Source: Suillus spraguei (Eukaryota > Basidiomycota > Agaricomycetes > Boletales > Suillaceae). From it: DNA of 64,000 nt. How positions within the stretch are numbered: the first letter of the stretch is position 1; each line of letters begins with the position of its first letter. Of the stretch, positions 1-9,734 are shown piece after piece. The notes beneath the pieces were generated by a model that was not told where the DNA came from, did not search any database, and saw only the letters and a list, made by a program, of their open reading frames with translations. A program made the translations under genes and the position numbers. The stretch spans positions 40,830 to 104,829 of the forward strand of contig JABCPU010000240.1 in the NCBI GenBank assembly GCA_016800925.1, in the 5' to 3' direction.

Positions 1-1
1 C

Positions 2-523
2 AAATGCCACTCGTTCGAAAACACTCACATGGCCGCAGAATGCCCACAGGAACAGGAGACGTGCGGTACATGCGGGGAACACCACCGAACAGCCGCGTGC
101 CAAGTCACAGATCAAAACGAGTTCTTCTGCAGGAACTGCAAAGTGAAGGGCCACGCGGCCTGGAGTCGACAATGCCCGACGTTCACGAAGAAGTGGGATG
201 GACGCAAGAACCGCAATGAAGACGCTAAGTACCGATTTTTCCTCACAGAAGACCCTCTTACCTGGGAACCACTAACGAGTCAAAATTTTGAAGAGAACAA
301 CGAGACAGCCCCAATATGGCAGCAAGCGACGGAGGATCATCAACCACAACGATACCCACCACCAAGAAACAGAGCGGAACATGGACGGCCCACCAACAAC
401 AACAACAACCAAGAACGCGAGGAACGGAACCTCAACAACAGGAACGCCAACCGAATCCCATTGGGAGGTCAATCCCGAATCCCAGAAGCATGGCAGATGA
501 CAAGACCTCAAGCAGACCACTGA
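2..523 (+). pseudogene. LINE1 ORF1 (gag-like, zinc knuckles), 3' part, nonsense-truncated
   Basis: Open from the window edge in the frame reading KCHSFENTHMAAEC. Three knuckle motifs are seen in the equivalent full-length protein of LINE2: Cx2Cx6Hx4C, Cx2Cx3Hx4C and Cx2Cx4Hx6C, as expected for the RNA-binding ORF1 protein of I/Tad1-group LINEs. A Q/N/R-rich low-complexity tail follows. The frame stops at TGA 521-523, where LINE2 has CGA, so this copy lacks the C-terminal 40-50 residues present in LINE2. The change is C to T at a CpG. Confidence 0.9.
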
Positions 524-632
524 ACACAATGGAAACCACCCACCCAAGAAGAGACCAAAACGCAATCAACACCTCCAAGATGGTCTAGCTCCCCTTACGG
601 CTCCCCCACGAACCCTACAGCCCACAAAGAGG

Positions 633-3600
633 GTGGGACCAGGACCATGCCGGAAACTAGTGATGGATGACGCCGACAACACACACCAAGAACGCGAAGA
701 CTTGAAAATCTGGCAGCAAAACCTTCGGAAATCCAACAACGCATGGGAGCACATGCTGAAAAACTTAAACCCGCACGTATACAATATAGCGTGCATCCAA
801 GAACCATATCTCAACCCTGTGAATCTTGCTAACGCCTCCAATCTAAGACAGTTCTGGGACGTAATCTACCCAACGGACCACCACGCAAACCCAGGACGAT
901 CACAGACGATAATCCTAGTCAACAAGAGACTATCGAAAAACAATTGGCACATTATACCACTCAAGTCAGCGAATGCTATGGCGATAGAGCTAACGGGGGC
1001 TTTCGGCAAGGTGCGTATCTACAACATATATAACCCCTGCGATAGCAATAGCACACTCCACTTCATGGAGAGGCACATGGTGTCTGAACGAAACTCCCAG
1101 AGACATCGCACGCAGCAGCGAATCGCTCAAGGCGACAACACTGTATATAATGAACATATAATCTGGCTAGGCGATTTCAATCGCCACCACCCAATGTGGG
1201 AAATGCAACATAATGTACATCTCTTCACCGCGGCGAACTTAGACGCCGCGGGAGTACTGATAAACCTTCTATCACTATATAACTTAGTCCAGGTTCTCCC
1301 CCCAAACATAGCCACTCTAGAGGCATCAAACACCAAAAACTTAACGCGCCCAGACAATGTATTTTGTTCAGCAGATCTTGAGCACTCGTTCACGCAGTGC
1401 AGTGTAGAGTACCAGCTACGCCCAGTAGTAACTGACCATTTCCCCATAATTAGTACCATCAACCTCCAACCAGAACGAATTGAAACCAGCCCCAAGCGCA
1501 ACTTCAGAGACACGGACTGGGAAGAGTTCCGGGAGGTCCTTGAAACTAAACTAGACGACATCCCACAGGCAACGGAAATCAAGACACGAGAACAGTTCGA
1601 CGAGGCATTCAAGGCACTCACAACAAGCATCGCCGAAACAGTAGAGAAGTGCGTACCGAAGACCAAACCATCCCCGTACGCGAAGAGATGGTGGTCGAAG
1701 GAACTGGACACCGAACGGAAAGCAACACACAAACTAGGAAGGATATCAAGAAAGAAATTAGCGAGACGAAACGACCCAGTGCACGAGGAATATAGAATCG
1801 CACGAAACCGATTCTCAGAAAGTATCAAGCGAGCGAAGACAAACCATTGGACAGAATGGTTAGAGGAACTGACATTCACAGGAGTATGGACCTTTCATAG
1901 ATACGTAGCAGGCGACCCTTCCGACCAGATACACACAAGGATCAAAACCCTCCAAGACCCGAGGGCAAACAATCAGGACAACACGACGCAAGATAACACC
2001 CGAAAGAGCGAGCTACTTTACGAGGTATTCTTCAGAACGCCGCCAGACGATGACCAAGTGAACCCGGACTTCGACTACGACCCTCCAATATGTGAATTCA
2101 GACCAATCACGAACCAGCAAGTACACAGAGCAATCGCGAAACTATCACCGTTCAAAGCCCCAGGACCCAATGGGATAAGCAACGTAGTATTCATGAAATG
2201 CGCTGACCTTCTTGTACCATTCATGGCACCAATATACAGAGCTACGTTCACCCTCGAAGTGTACCCGAACGAATGGAAATGTTCCTCGACGATCGTACTC
2301 AGGAAGCCAGGAAGGCCAGACTACAGTGTCCCGAAGGCATATAGACCGATAACGCTATTAGACACGATGGCTAAGATCCTTTCATCATGTGTTGCCGACG
2401 ATCTAACATATATTGCAGAAGAACACCATCTATTACCCCCAACCCACTTCGGCGGTCGACCGGGACGATCAACGGTAGACTCCCTCCACCTGCTAACCAA
2501 GTTCATAACAGATTCCTGGGCGTCGAAAACAAACAACCACGTTTCCCTACTCTTCCTTGACGTAAAGGCGGCCTTCCCGAGCGTGGTAGCAAGCAAGCTA
2601 CTACACAACCTCAGAAAAGCAAGAATACCAAAGGAATATGTAGATTGGTACAAACGAAGACTGGACAACAGAACGACGCATCTCTTTTTCGACGACTACC
2701 AGTCAAACTTGTTCAATGTGTCAGATGGACTAGACCAGGGATGTCCGCTATCCCCAATGGGCTTCATCTTCTACAACGCACCAGTCCTGCGAGTCACAGA
2801 CCCGAGACCCAGCAAAGGAGAACTGAGTCTAGGATTCATCGACAATGTAGCGCTAATAGCAAGAGGGCGCTCATACGAGGAATCAAACGCAAAGGTCAAA
2901 AACATGATGGAAAAGCAAGGAGGTGCACTTGACTGGAGCGAGGAATACAACGCTGAGTTTGAGCTAGACAAAACCGCACTAATTTGTCTTTCCAGGATAC
3001 GAGTTCGAAGCACCGAAAACCCCAACAAGACAGTCCCTACGCCACGAGTACCCATCACCATCCGCGATCACACAATCCAACCTTCGAAGTCGCACAAATT
3101 TCTAGGAATCATCATCGACGAAAATCTAAACTTCAAGGAGCAGGCGGCCCACGCACTGGCCAAAGGAACGAAGTACGCGCTAGCATGTAGCCGGATGATA
3201 CGTCCGACGAAGGGAATACACGGGAAACTGATGAAAAAACTGTATGAGGGAGTAATCGTCCCGAAGATGTTGTACGCCGCAGATGTGTGGTGCGCAGGTC
3301 TAGTAGAAAAGGGGAGGGGGAAAAGGGGGAAAGGGCGAGGAGCAAGAGGCTTCGCCTCGCAGATGGCGCGAGTGCAGAGAATGGCAACCATATCAATTAC
3401 GGGAGGACTAAGATCAAGTCCCACAGACATGCTAGACGCGCACGCTAATGTACTACCTTTTCAGCAGACTCTTCGAAAAGCGTGCTACAGAGCCACGCTC
3501 AGAATGGCGACACTCCCACAGAAACATCCACTAGCCAAGGGAATCAAGAACGCATACGATTACGGCAAAGAGAGAGATTTTAAGGGGAAAAAACGCTATC

Positions 3601-4729
3601 CATCCCCACTGCATAAGCTGATGTACGAATTCAGGATCAACCCATCGATGGTGGAAAAGATAGACCCAGTCAGACACTACCCCAAGTGGGAGCCAGATGT
3701 AGACATCCACATAGCGGAGAAGGCCGAGACAGCAAAGATAGAAGACGGACTCGCCGATGAAACCTAAGGGCGTACTCAGACGGGTCAATGGTGGATGGGG
3801 GAGTTGGAGGAGCAGCAGTGATCATGAGAGGCAACGAAGTGATAGGAAGCAAGAGGTTTCACTTGGGGAGCGACCGCGAGCATACGGTCTATGAAGCAGA
3901 GTTGGTGGGGATGATATTAGCAGTACAACTGCTGAAGGAGACGGGAGGAAGAAGGGGCACCATATCCCTAGGTGTCGACAATCAGGCAGCGATAAGAGCA
4001 ACCGAAGCTTTCCGCTCACAGCCAGGACACTACCTCATGGACCAATTCCACGATGATCTTAGAAGACTCATCCCTGAGCACGACGAAAGAAAACTCAAAG
4101 TCAGATGGACGCCAGGCCATGTAGGGATACCAGGGAATGAAGAGGCAGACACTCACGCGAAACGCGCCGCACGAGGCGAATCATCAGACACACGAGCCCA
4201 GCCAAAGTCGCTCCTAACCGAGGAAGGAGAACTCAGAATCCTACCAAGGAGCAAAGCGGCACTAAGACAACACTTCTACGCAAAGATCAAAAAAGAGGCC
4301 ACCACCATCATGGAGAACTCACCGCGCTACACACTGCTCAAATCAGTCGACACGTCAGCACCATCAAAGAAGTTTGCAAAGAAGATAGAGAAGCTACCGA
4401 GACGTCACAGCTCACTGATGTTTCAACTCCGCACGGGACATATAGCGCTCAACAAACACCTCAAACGAATAGCGAAATCCCCAATGGCGCGTTGCCCAGC
4501 ATGCGAAAACCATGACGAAACGGTACACCACTTCATCCTAGTCTGCCCAGCATACGTGAACCAGAGAGAACAAATGAGGAAAGAAGTCGGAGCAAGACAA
4601 TGCAAAATCGAGTACCTGCTGAACGAAAGCAAGGGAATGAGAGCAATGTTGACGTACATCGCGCGCACGAGAAGATTGGAACAAACCTTCGGAGATGTAA
4701 CCCCCCCAGCGGAAAAGGAGAAGGAATAG
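633..4729 (+). pseudogene. LINE1 ORF2: APE endonuclease, reverse transcriptase, RNase H (frameshifted)
   Basis: The 633-3767 frame holds the endonuclease (WQQNLRKS, CIQEPYL, WLGDFNRHHPMW, VTDHFPI) and the RT (KAPGPNGISN, LFLDVKAAFPSV, GLDQGCPLSPMGF, LGFIDNVALIARG). The RNase H frame continues at about 3764-4729 with the DEDD residues visible: YSDGS, YEAELVG, VDNQAA, GNEEAD. It ends with a Cx2Cx7Hx4C motif. LINE2 reads straight through from RT to RNase H, so the 3767 stop comes from loss of one A in the run at 3760-3763. The second RT catalytic Asp, normally in FxDD, is Asn here (FIDN) and also in LINE2. The protein would nick target DNA and copy its own RNA; this copy cannot make it whole. 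Confidence 0.93.
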
Positions 4730-4940
4730 AGGAAACGCGACAACAAGTCGCACAAATCATATCAAGAGCCTGAAGAAGGCCCTAACGTCCGCGCGCAAGC
4801 CAGGACCACTGTATAGCATAGACAACCAAAAAACGGACCAAAGCATATACGAATAGATTAGATGTACAGTAGGTAGTGTCCATCATAGGGCATAGCCCCA
4901 ACGGACAATAAACAAGGATCAAAAAAAAAAAAAAAAAAAT

Positions 4941-5914
4941 GGAATCGGCGAGATCAAGGATCTTGAAAATCTTCATGCCACCAACACCATATCTCATTAT
5001 AGTACAGTACACACCGTGCATCATCTCGTCATCAAGCAGGCCAATACAATTTGAAGCTGATCGTACCAGATATCAAGAACTGAGAACTAGATCACTAGCG
5101 TTTCACATAAAGCAGTATTCTGGTTATCAGTTCTTGAAGTGGTAGCAAAAAGTGCGAAACGAATCTGGCGTTAGGAAAGTCAAAGTGCATTGTTCTGGAT
5201 TCTTCTCTCCTAACGCCATTGTCGTCGTCACCCACCCAGTGGGTCTTTATATCATGCACTCTGTCAATGTATATGTATACAGGACGATAAAATATGTGTA
5301 GCGGAATTGATGGCAGTTCGAAACGCAAAACGTAAAGAAATATCGCTAGAAAGATCAAAAAGAGGAAACATACAGTGATTCACTTCGATTATATTATCCT
5401 CCATCCAACGTTAGCCACGCGAATATGGACAGATCGTGCACGAAGCGTGTAGGTCCAAACGGGGTATGAATACGAGGGTGTCTGTATGGTTCATTGAGTT
5501 TTCTATATAGGTCAATCGACAAACGGACGACGAACTCACGAGGGTACAAAGCCTCAAACAACGCAAACTGCTTGTCGTGGATTTTAGATAGCACCAAAGG
5601 CAATCCGGTCGTGAATGTAAGACACCGCACGTTAATCGCGCTGCATATAATGAACAGAAAGCTCACTCATGTTGAACGAGAATTATACCCAACATAAATC
5701 AGCTATCGTTTCTTGAGGGGTACCGAAGAGTACGAGACGAATCTGGTATTTGGGATGAGATCAAAATATCCTGCTATACCCCCAAACACCAGATTCGTCG
5801 TCGTCAGTCATCCGTTATGCCACCATGTAGGGTACGCTCTGATGAAGAATGTTAATATTGAGGTCGATGCAGGACAATGAAAACACATCGTCAATATTAA
5901 TCAAGTTGCATAAG
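4941..5914. repeat. Diverged duplicate of 22.12-22.76 kb; short inverted-repeat units
   Basis: The sequence just after the LINE1 poly-A reappears at about 22120-22764 (shared runs such as GAACTAGATCACTAGC and CCAACACCATAT). It also carries two copies of a dispersed unit with internal inverted repeats: arms 5166-5176 / 5208-5218 (11 bp, perfect) and 5738-5754 / 5781-5797 (17 bp, one mismatch). Related units lie near 10815, 14970, 21955, 22300 and 23465. No coding pattern recognised. Confidence 0.75.
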
Positions 5915-6322
5915 TGCAAGTCAAACGCGCTTCCAAGTTCGAAGCCTACGCACGATTGAAAGTCAATCACTGCGGAAACAAGAAATTGATCAGAGGATAT
6001 TCCTAATCCGACGTAAATCAGACGTGTGGGAAAATGAAGTTGCAACGGTTACCTCCGAGGGATTTGATTTGCCACCTCTGATTATATACCGGTTATGCCA
6101 CTGTCCAGACCTTGTTTCCGCACTGAATGACGTTGACTACAGGTCCTTTACTCCTCTTCTAACCCTCATACGAGCGTAGCTATAATTTTGATGCGGTCTT
6201 GCTGCCCGAGTCTCCTGTGACATGGTGTGACGTGTCATTGATACTGAGTCTTGACAAGGCGCTGACTTGAAGCTTGATGCACCAATGCTGGCCTTCATAT
6301 ATTCCACATTTTAAATCTACCA

Positions 6323-6715
6323 GGGTACGACGCTTGTGAGTAAGCTCAAGTCCGGATAATCGAATCCGACCCGGGTGTCATTTGGCTTGCCACTTTCTGG
6401 ATACAAGGAAGTCAAACCTCGACATCTAAGTATGAAGCCAGAGGCTCAGGAGAGTCTTGATATGGTGCGTTTTCATCTTTCCTTGCAGTCAGTCTTGTTT
6501 CTGACAGTTACATATATCCATCTACTGTAGCTCAAAGCTCCCCAAATAACCACATTCCAGATCCCTCGCACAGTTGCCATCGTAGGAATTACATTGTTCG
6601 CATACTTTTATTTCCATTTGCCACCACCGCCAGACACTACATTCCTCTCCATACCTGTCACCACTATGGATGTATTCTTTCCCCTAGCGCATGCGTTTAG
6701 AAATGCCACCGGCGG
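6323..6715 (+). pseudogene. DUF2470 gene relic (parts of exons 2 and 3)
   Basis: Homologous to exons 2 and 3 of the intact gene at 55943-56795 (CTCAAGTCCGGA, then CAAATAACCACATTCCAGAT after a recognisable intron). A TAA at 6357-6359 interrupts exon 2. Exon 3 breaks off after the codons for AFRNATG and runs directly into TM-family exon sequence. Exon 1 is missing. The same relic is present inverted at about 35000-34600. Confidence 0.8.
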
Positions 6716-6800
6716 GTCATAACGATACCTGTATCCATATACTCGATTCCAGTGACTATCCACTTTCCAACAGATGAGGGGCTAGTGGTCAATATTCAAC
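6716..6800 (+). pseudogene. TM-family exon 1 fragment with internal deletion
   Basis: Reads NDTCIHILDSSDYP, almost the same as the start of the mature protein of the TM gene at 37343-38778, then jumps by deletion to the part matching PDEG. It is fused directly to the DUF2470 exon 3 relic before it. No promoter or start codon is present. The same fusion exists at about 34500-34590 on the minus strand. Confidence 0.7.
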
Positions 6801-7150
6801 ATCGATGTTTCTGGCCTCAACCGCCTCTTCCAGGCCTGCAGGTATGGGGGATCGCGCTGTTTGTATGTTAGCGGTATCTTCTTCAGCGGGTATTCCAAAA
6901 TACGAGCTTGCACTTCAAGTACTGCCATCATCACCCTCTGCGGCTACACCTGCGAGCTCGTTTTCCACATTTAAAAACATGAGTATTCCCCTTGCAACTA
7001 CTGCAGGACAAGCTTCTACTAATCGCAAATGGCAACTCGAACATCGACGATGACTTTGACGTGTTGTCCGTCTGAAGACCCTTGGTCGAAGTTGGACGGG
7101 GAGATACAATTTCGAAGGAACCAAGAAGGTTCGACTGATAACAAGGCACC
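6800..7150. other. Unassigned conserved block found upstream of every peptide-gene copy
   Basis: A block of about 350 bp repeated at 24640-24990 (+), 34130-34480 (-), 40440-40650 (-) and 41830-42170 (-), each on the 5' side of a six-Cys peptide gene or its remains. Part of it can be read as a peptide frame (SAATPAS... and EDPWSKLD), but indels shift the frame between copies, so coding is unproven. It could be a lost exon, a regulatory region or a passenger sequence. Confidence 0.5.
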
Positions 7151-7537
7151 ATAGAGGATCAAGATAAGTACATCATGGTAGAACTTCGCAATTTTCATGT
7201 TCCGAAGACTCGGATGTACACGTTGTAATGTGACACATATGTCTTACAGATGAGAACAGCGTACCGGTGTGTCGCGTTAGCTTTACCCATGCCGCACCAT
7301 GTCAAACATTATTCATTGACATTGAATTGGTTCACCATGCCTCAAGCATCTCGGAATTCACGCAGACAGGAAGAGCAAAAGGTGTAGTTGGGAATTATAG
7401 GCCAGCCAGGTAAGTTGCCAACAGCTTTGACGTGGCTTTTTTACCCGGTCACCTGCGAAATTACCGGAAGGGATAGGTTTTGTGTAATTTCTCGTCGTGC
7501 AGTATCATTCGCTGGGCATAACTATTCTTCCAAACCG
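7151..7537. other. Upstream region of the peptide gene
   Basis: Non-coding as far as can be seen. Conserved between the copies upstream of 33644 (minus) and 41341 (minus), including GTAAGTTGCCAACAGC-like and GCATGGGTAAAGCTGACG-like stretches, so it probably includes the upstream regulatory sequence of the peptide genes. Nothing else is visible. Confidence 0.5.
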
Positions 7538-7544
7538 TATAAAA
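7538..7544 (+). promoter_or_regulatory. TATA box of the six-Cys peptide gene
   Basis: TATAAAA lies 91 bp before the ATG at 7635. The same motif with the same flank (TATAAAAGCGAGTC) is upstream of the other copies at 33735-33741 and 41432-41438. Transcription would start around 7568-7575, giving a 5' leader of about 60 nt. Confidence 0.7.
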
Positions 7545-7634
7545 GCGAGTCATCTTCCTATTGTCACCAGGGTTCGACCCACCTCAAAGAGATCATTTGA
7601 GCATCTCAGTAGATCATACCATCCCAACCAAACA

Positions 7635-7898
7635 ATGCATTTCTCCTTCCTTACTGCCATCGTTGCGTTGACGACATCTATTATGTCTGTTACAGCACAG
7701 CAGTCAGGTTGTATCCCACTGGGCGGGAGTTGCAACCATGACAGTGATTGCTGCAATGAAATTGAACCGGTCATTTCCTGCCTTGTGAGTATCTTGCTTC
7801 GTGTCCGGTTTTCATCTGATGCGACTCGCCCTTTGTCACAGCCTGGGTTCCAGGGCAAATTTTGCGAGTACAACGGCACCATACAACCCGGAGAATAA
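7635..7898 (+). CDS. Small secreted six-cysteine peptide, knottin-like (copy A)
   Basis: Two exons, 7635-7784 and 7842-7898, around a 57-nt GT-AG intron, give a 68-residue protein. Residues 1-21 look like a signal peptide with likely cleavage after VTA. The mature part of about 47 residues holds Cys 26, 33, 39, 40, 49 and 58: spacing Cx6Cx5CCx8Cx8C, the C-C-CC-C-C arrangement of inhibitor cystine knot folds. The intron separates Cys5 from Cys6. Function is not known: such proteins can be effectors, protease inhibitors, antimicrobial or structural peptides. A diverged paralog lies at 41066-41341; fragments are at 33585-33644 and 25200-25291. The intact frame, splice sites and TATA box suggest a live gene. 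Confidence 0.8.
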   Translation: MHFSFLTAIVALTTSIMSVTAQQSGCIPLGGSCNHDSDCCNEIEPVISCLVSILLRVRFSSDATRPLSQPGFQGKFCEYNGTIQPGE

Positions 7899-8544
7899 AC
7901 CAATTTGCAAGTAGCGATACACTAGTGAGTGTTTCTGCTTTGGCATCGGTACTGCAAGCTGTTGATCTAACTGCTGATTCAGAATAAAGGCAACGAGTTG
8001 AAGGAGTACATGGTATGAGTAAGTCGAAGCTTGATGTGACCTATATATGCGCTCGCTTCGAATCCCAGCTAAGATGGAAGTTCAAGGTGCATCTTACTAC
8101 GTGTAAGCTGAAGTTAGCATAAGAGTTGTGTTATTTGAAGTTCGAACTGCAGCTGCTGCTGGCCCAACAGTACTGTGGTGGCATTGTGACTTATTACGAG
8201 CATCGTTCTGAATCGCACTCTTAGAAGCATACTGGGCGACTCAATTGCTTCATCAAAGGAGTAGGCTACAGCCACCCAACTTGCAAGTAGTATCAGTAAG
8301 CAGAGAGTGGTCCGACCATTTCCGGAACTAGCGGACTTTCAACATGAGTTAGGAAGCGTCCGTCGGTAATTCTATTCTCTGTATTCGACCTCGTTTATTC
8401 TACCATCGCAGTCTTGTAACCAGCAATCAATCTAGTTCCTTTCTACGGGTTCATTATCAGAGCTTTAGCAACAGACTTAGGGTGTTGTTGACATAAGCGT
8501 GTAAAGGTTGATCTATTTATTTTGGTTTTATTGATGTGCTAGTA
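7899..8544. other. 3' flank of the peptide gene, repeated elsewhere
   Basis: Conserved downstream sequence (GAAGGAGTACATGGTATGAG, then CCTATATATGCGCTCGCTTC) recurs at 21480-21630, 25300-25520 and, inverted, 40795-41040. A possible 3' UTR intron (GTGAGTGTTTCTG to TTCAG, about 7925-7983) is seen here and in the decayed copy at 25296. No further gene is apparent. Confidence 0.6.
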
Positions 8545-8613
8545 CATCCGTAAGGCACTTTTGCAAAATGCGTAGGGCTGCGCTACCCATTTTGCAAAAG
8601 TGCCTTACGGATG
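8545..8613. repeat. Perfect 26-bp hairpin repeat
   Basis: Arms 8545-8570 and 8588-8613 are perfect reverse complements (beginning CATCCGTAAGGCAC) around a 17-nt loop that itself holds GTAG/CTAC. The duplicate near 25690-25715 has only one, slightly diverged, arm, so the hairpin was either gained here or lost there. Confidence 0.9.
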
Positions 8614-8899
8614 AAAACCACAAGGACGAGGATTTCTGGTCGTTGAAAAGATGTACCTGCGGCTGGAGGCAACTTCCTTAGGTATAACCCTCTTCCGCCG
8701 TCATACGCGAACAAAGGACATAGTCACTTACATATGGTACTCAAACCAACTGTTCAGATTTACATCAAGCTACTTCACGACTCACGAAATATTACTGGAT
8801 CATCTGAGTCGGTTGGAATCATGTGACATGCACATCTCGAATTGGCGCCTTGCTTTATAACTCTAGAATTCATTATCCAAGAAGTCTTCTAAGGCAACT

Positions 8900-9734
8900 A
8901 TGTCGGACCCGGTCGCTTCCAAGTCCGGTTTCCTATGCATGTACATGAAGAACCATCATTCACAATGTCAAATATCTCGGGAAAGTTCAGGGCAACGTGC
9001 TCACCACCAGTGTGAGATGTCCAGCATTGACTTCAAGGTAGGTTCAGGCAAGTAGATGACCTACATTCGCTAATGTTGACGAATCTACCAGGGTATGACG
9101 TTTGTGTATAAGCTCAAGTCCAGACAATTGAATACGACCCGGGTGTCATTTGACCCGCTGCTTTCGGGATACGAGGAAGTCAAAACTCGGCTTCTGAGTA
9201 TGAAAGCAGAGGCTCAGGAGGGTCTTGGTATGGTGCGTCTCAACCTTTGCTTTCAGTCAGTCTTGTCTCTGACAATTACATATATATCCATTCAAAGCCT
9301 CCCAAATAACCACATTCCAGATTCCTCGCACAGTTGTCATCGTAGGCATCGCGTTGTTCGCATACGTCTATTCCCTTTCGCCACCACCGCCTGACACTAC
9401 ATTCCTCTCTGTCACCGCTATGGATGCATTCTTCTCCCCAGCGCACGCGTTTAGAAATGCCACCGGTCTCTGTCTTTCCTTCCAAACCACTTGCGCAGTA
9501 ACCTGCGCCATTCATGGGGCCGAAACACTTTATACCTAGTCACTTCGCAGGCAATATGTAAAGGACGCTATAGTGACGGTGTGCCTATCTCACAACTTTC
9601 CGAACCCCGCGCCTTAATTTTGTATTCAGGCTGCTTATGTTGGCTGTACGACGATATTCGGATACCCAATGCGGGTGGACCTCAAAAGACGCGTTCAGCA
9701 GAAAGCCATTGAAAGTGTTACAAAGGTTGAGTAA
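8900..9734 (+). pseudogene. DUF2470 membrane protein gene, disrupted copy
   Basis: Aligns throughout with the intact gene at 55943-56795: ATG 8900 (MSDPVASKSGFLCMYMKNH), the same four-exon layout, and stop TAA 9732-9734. Two defects are visible. In exon 1 an 11-bp deletion and a 5-bp insertion garble the stretch after KNH and then restore frame before EMSSID. In exon 3 the Trp codon of the LYTWS segment is TAG at about 9537. A TATA-like CTTTATAAC stands about 50 bp before the ATG, as in the intact copy. Confidence 0.8.

Larger units (their letters stand above)
1..4940 (+). mobile_element. LINE1: Tad1-like non-LTR retrotransposon, 5' end outside the window
   Basis: Order on the + strand: ORF1 with zinc knuckles, APE endonuclease, reverse transcriptase, RNase H, a C-terminal CCHC motif, 3' UTR and a poly-A tail at 4921-4939. 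The 3' UTR end (CCCCAACGGACAATAAACAA) is shared by the other LINE pieces in this window. Compared with LINE2 (26980-33584, minus) it is near-identical. It is dead: ORF1 ends early at a CGA-to-TGA change (521-523), and one A is lost in the run at 3760-3763, which separates the RT from RNase H. The Tad1-group assignment follows from the domain order (EN-RT-RNH-CCHC) common in fungi; a phylogeny was not run. Confidence 0.95.
5915..7690 (+). repeat. About 1.75-kb segment, inverted copy at 33585-35390
   Basis: Bases 5915-7690 match the reverse complement of 35390-33585 with few substitutions. The segment contains, in order, a relic DUF2470 exon pair, a relic TM-family exon, an unassigned conserved block and the promoter plus first 20 codons of the secreted peptide gene. 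The match stops exactly where LINE2 begins inside the second copy. Confidence 0.85.
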
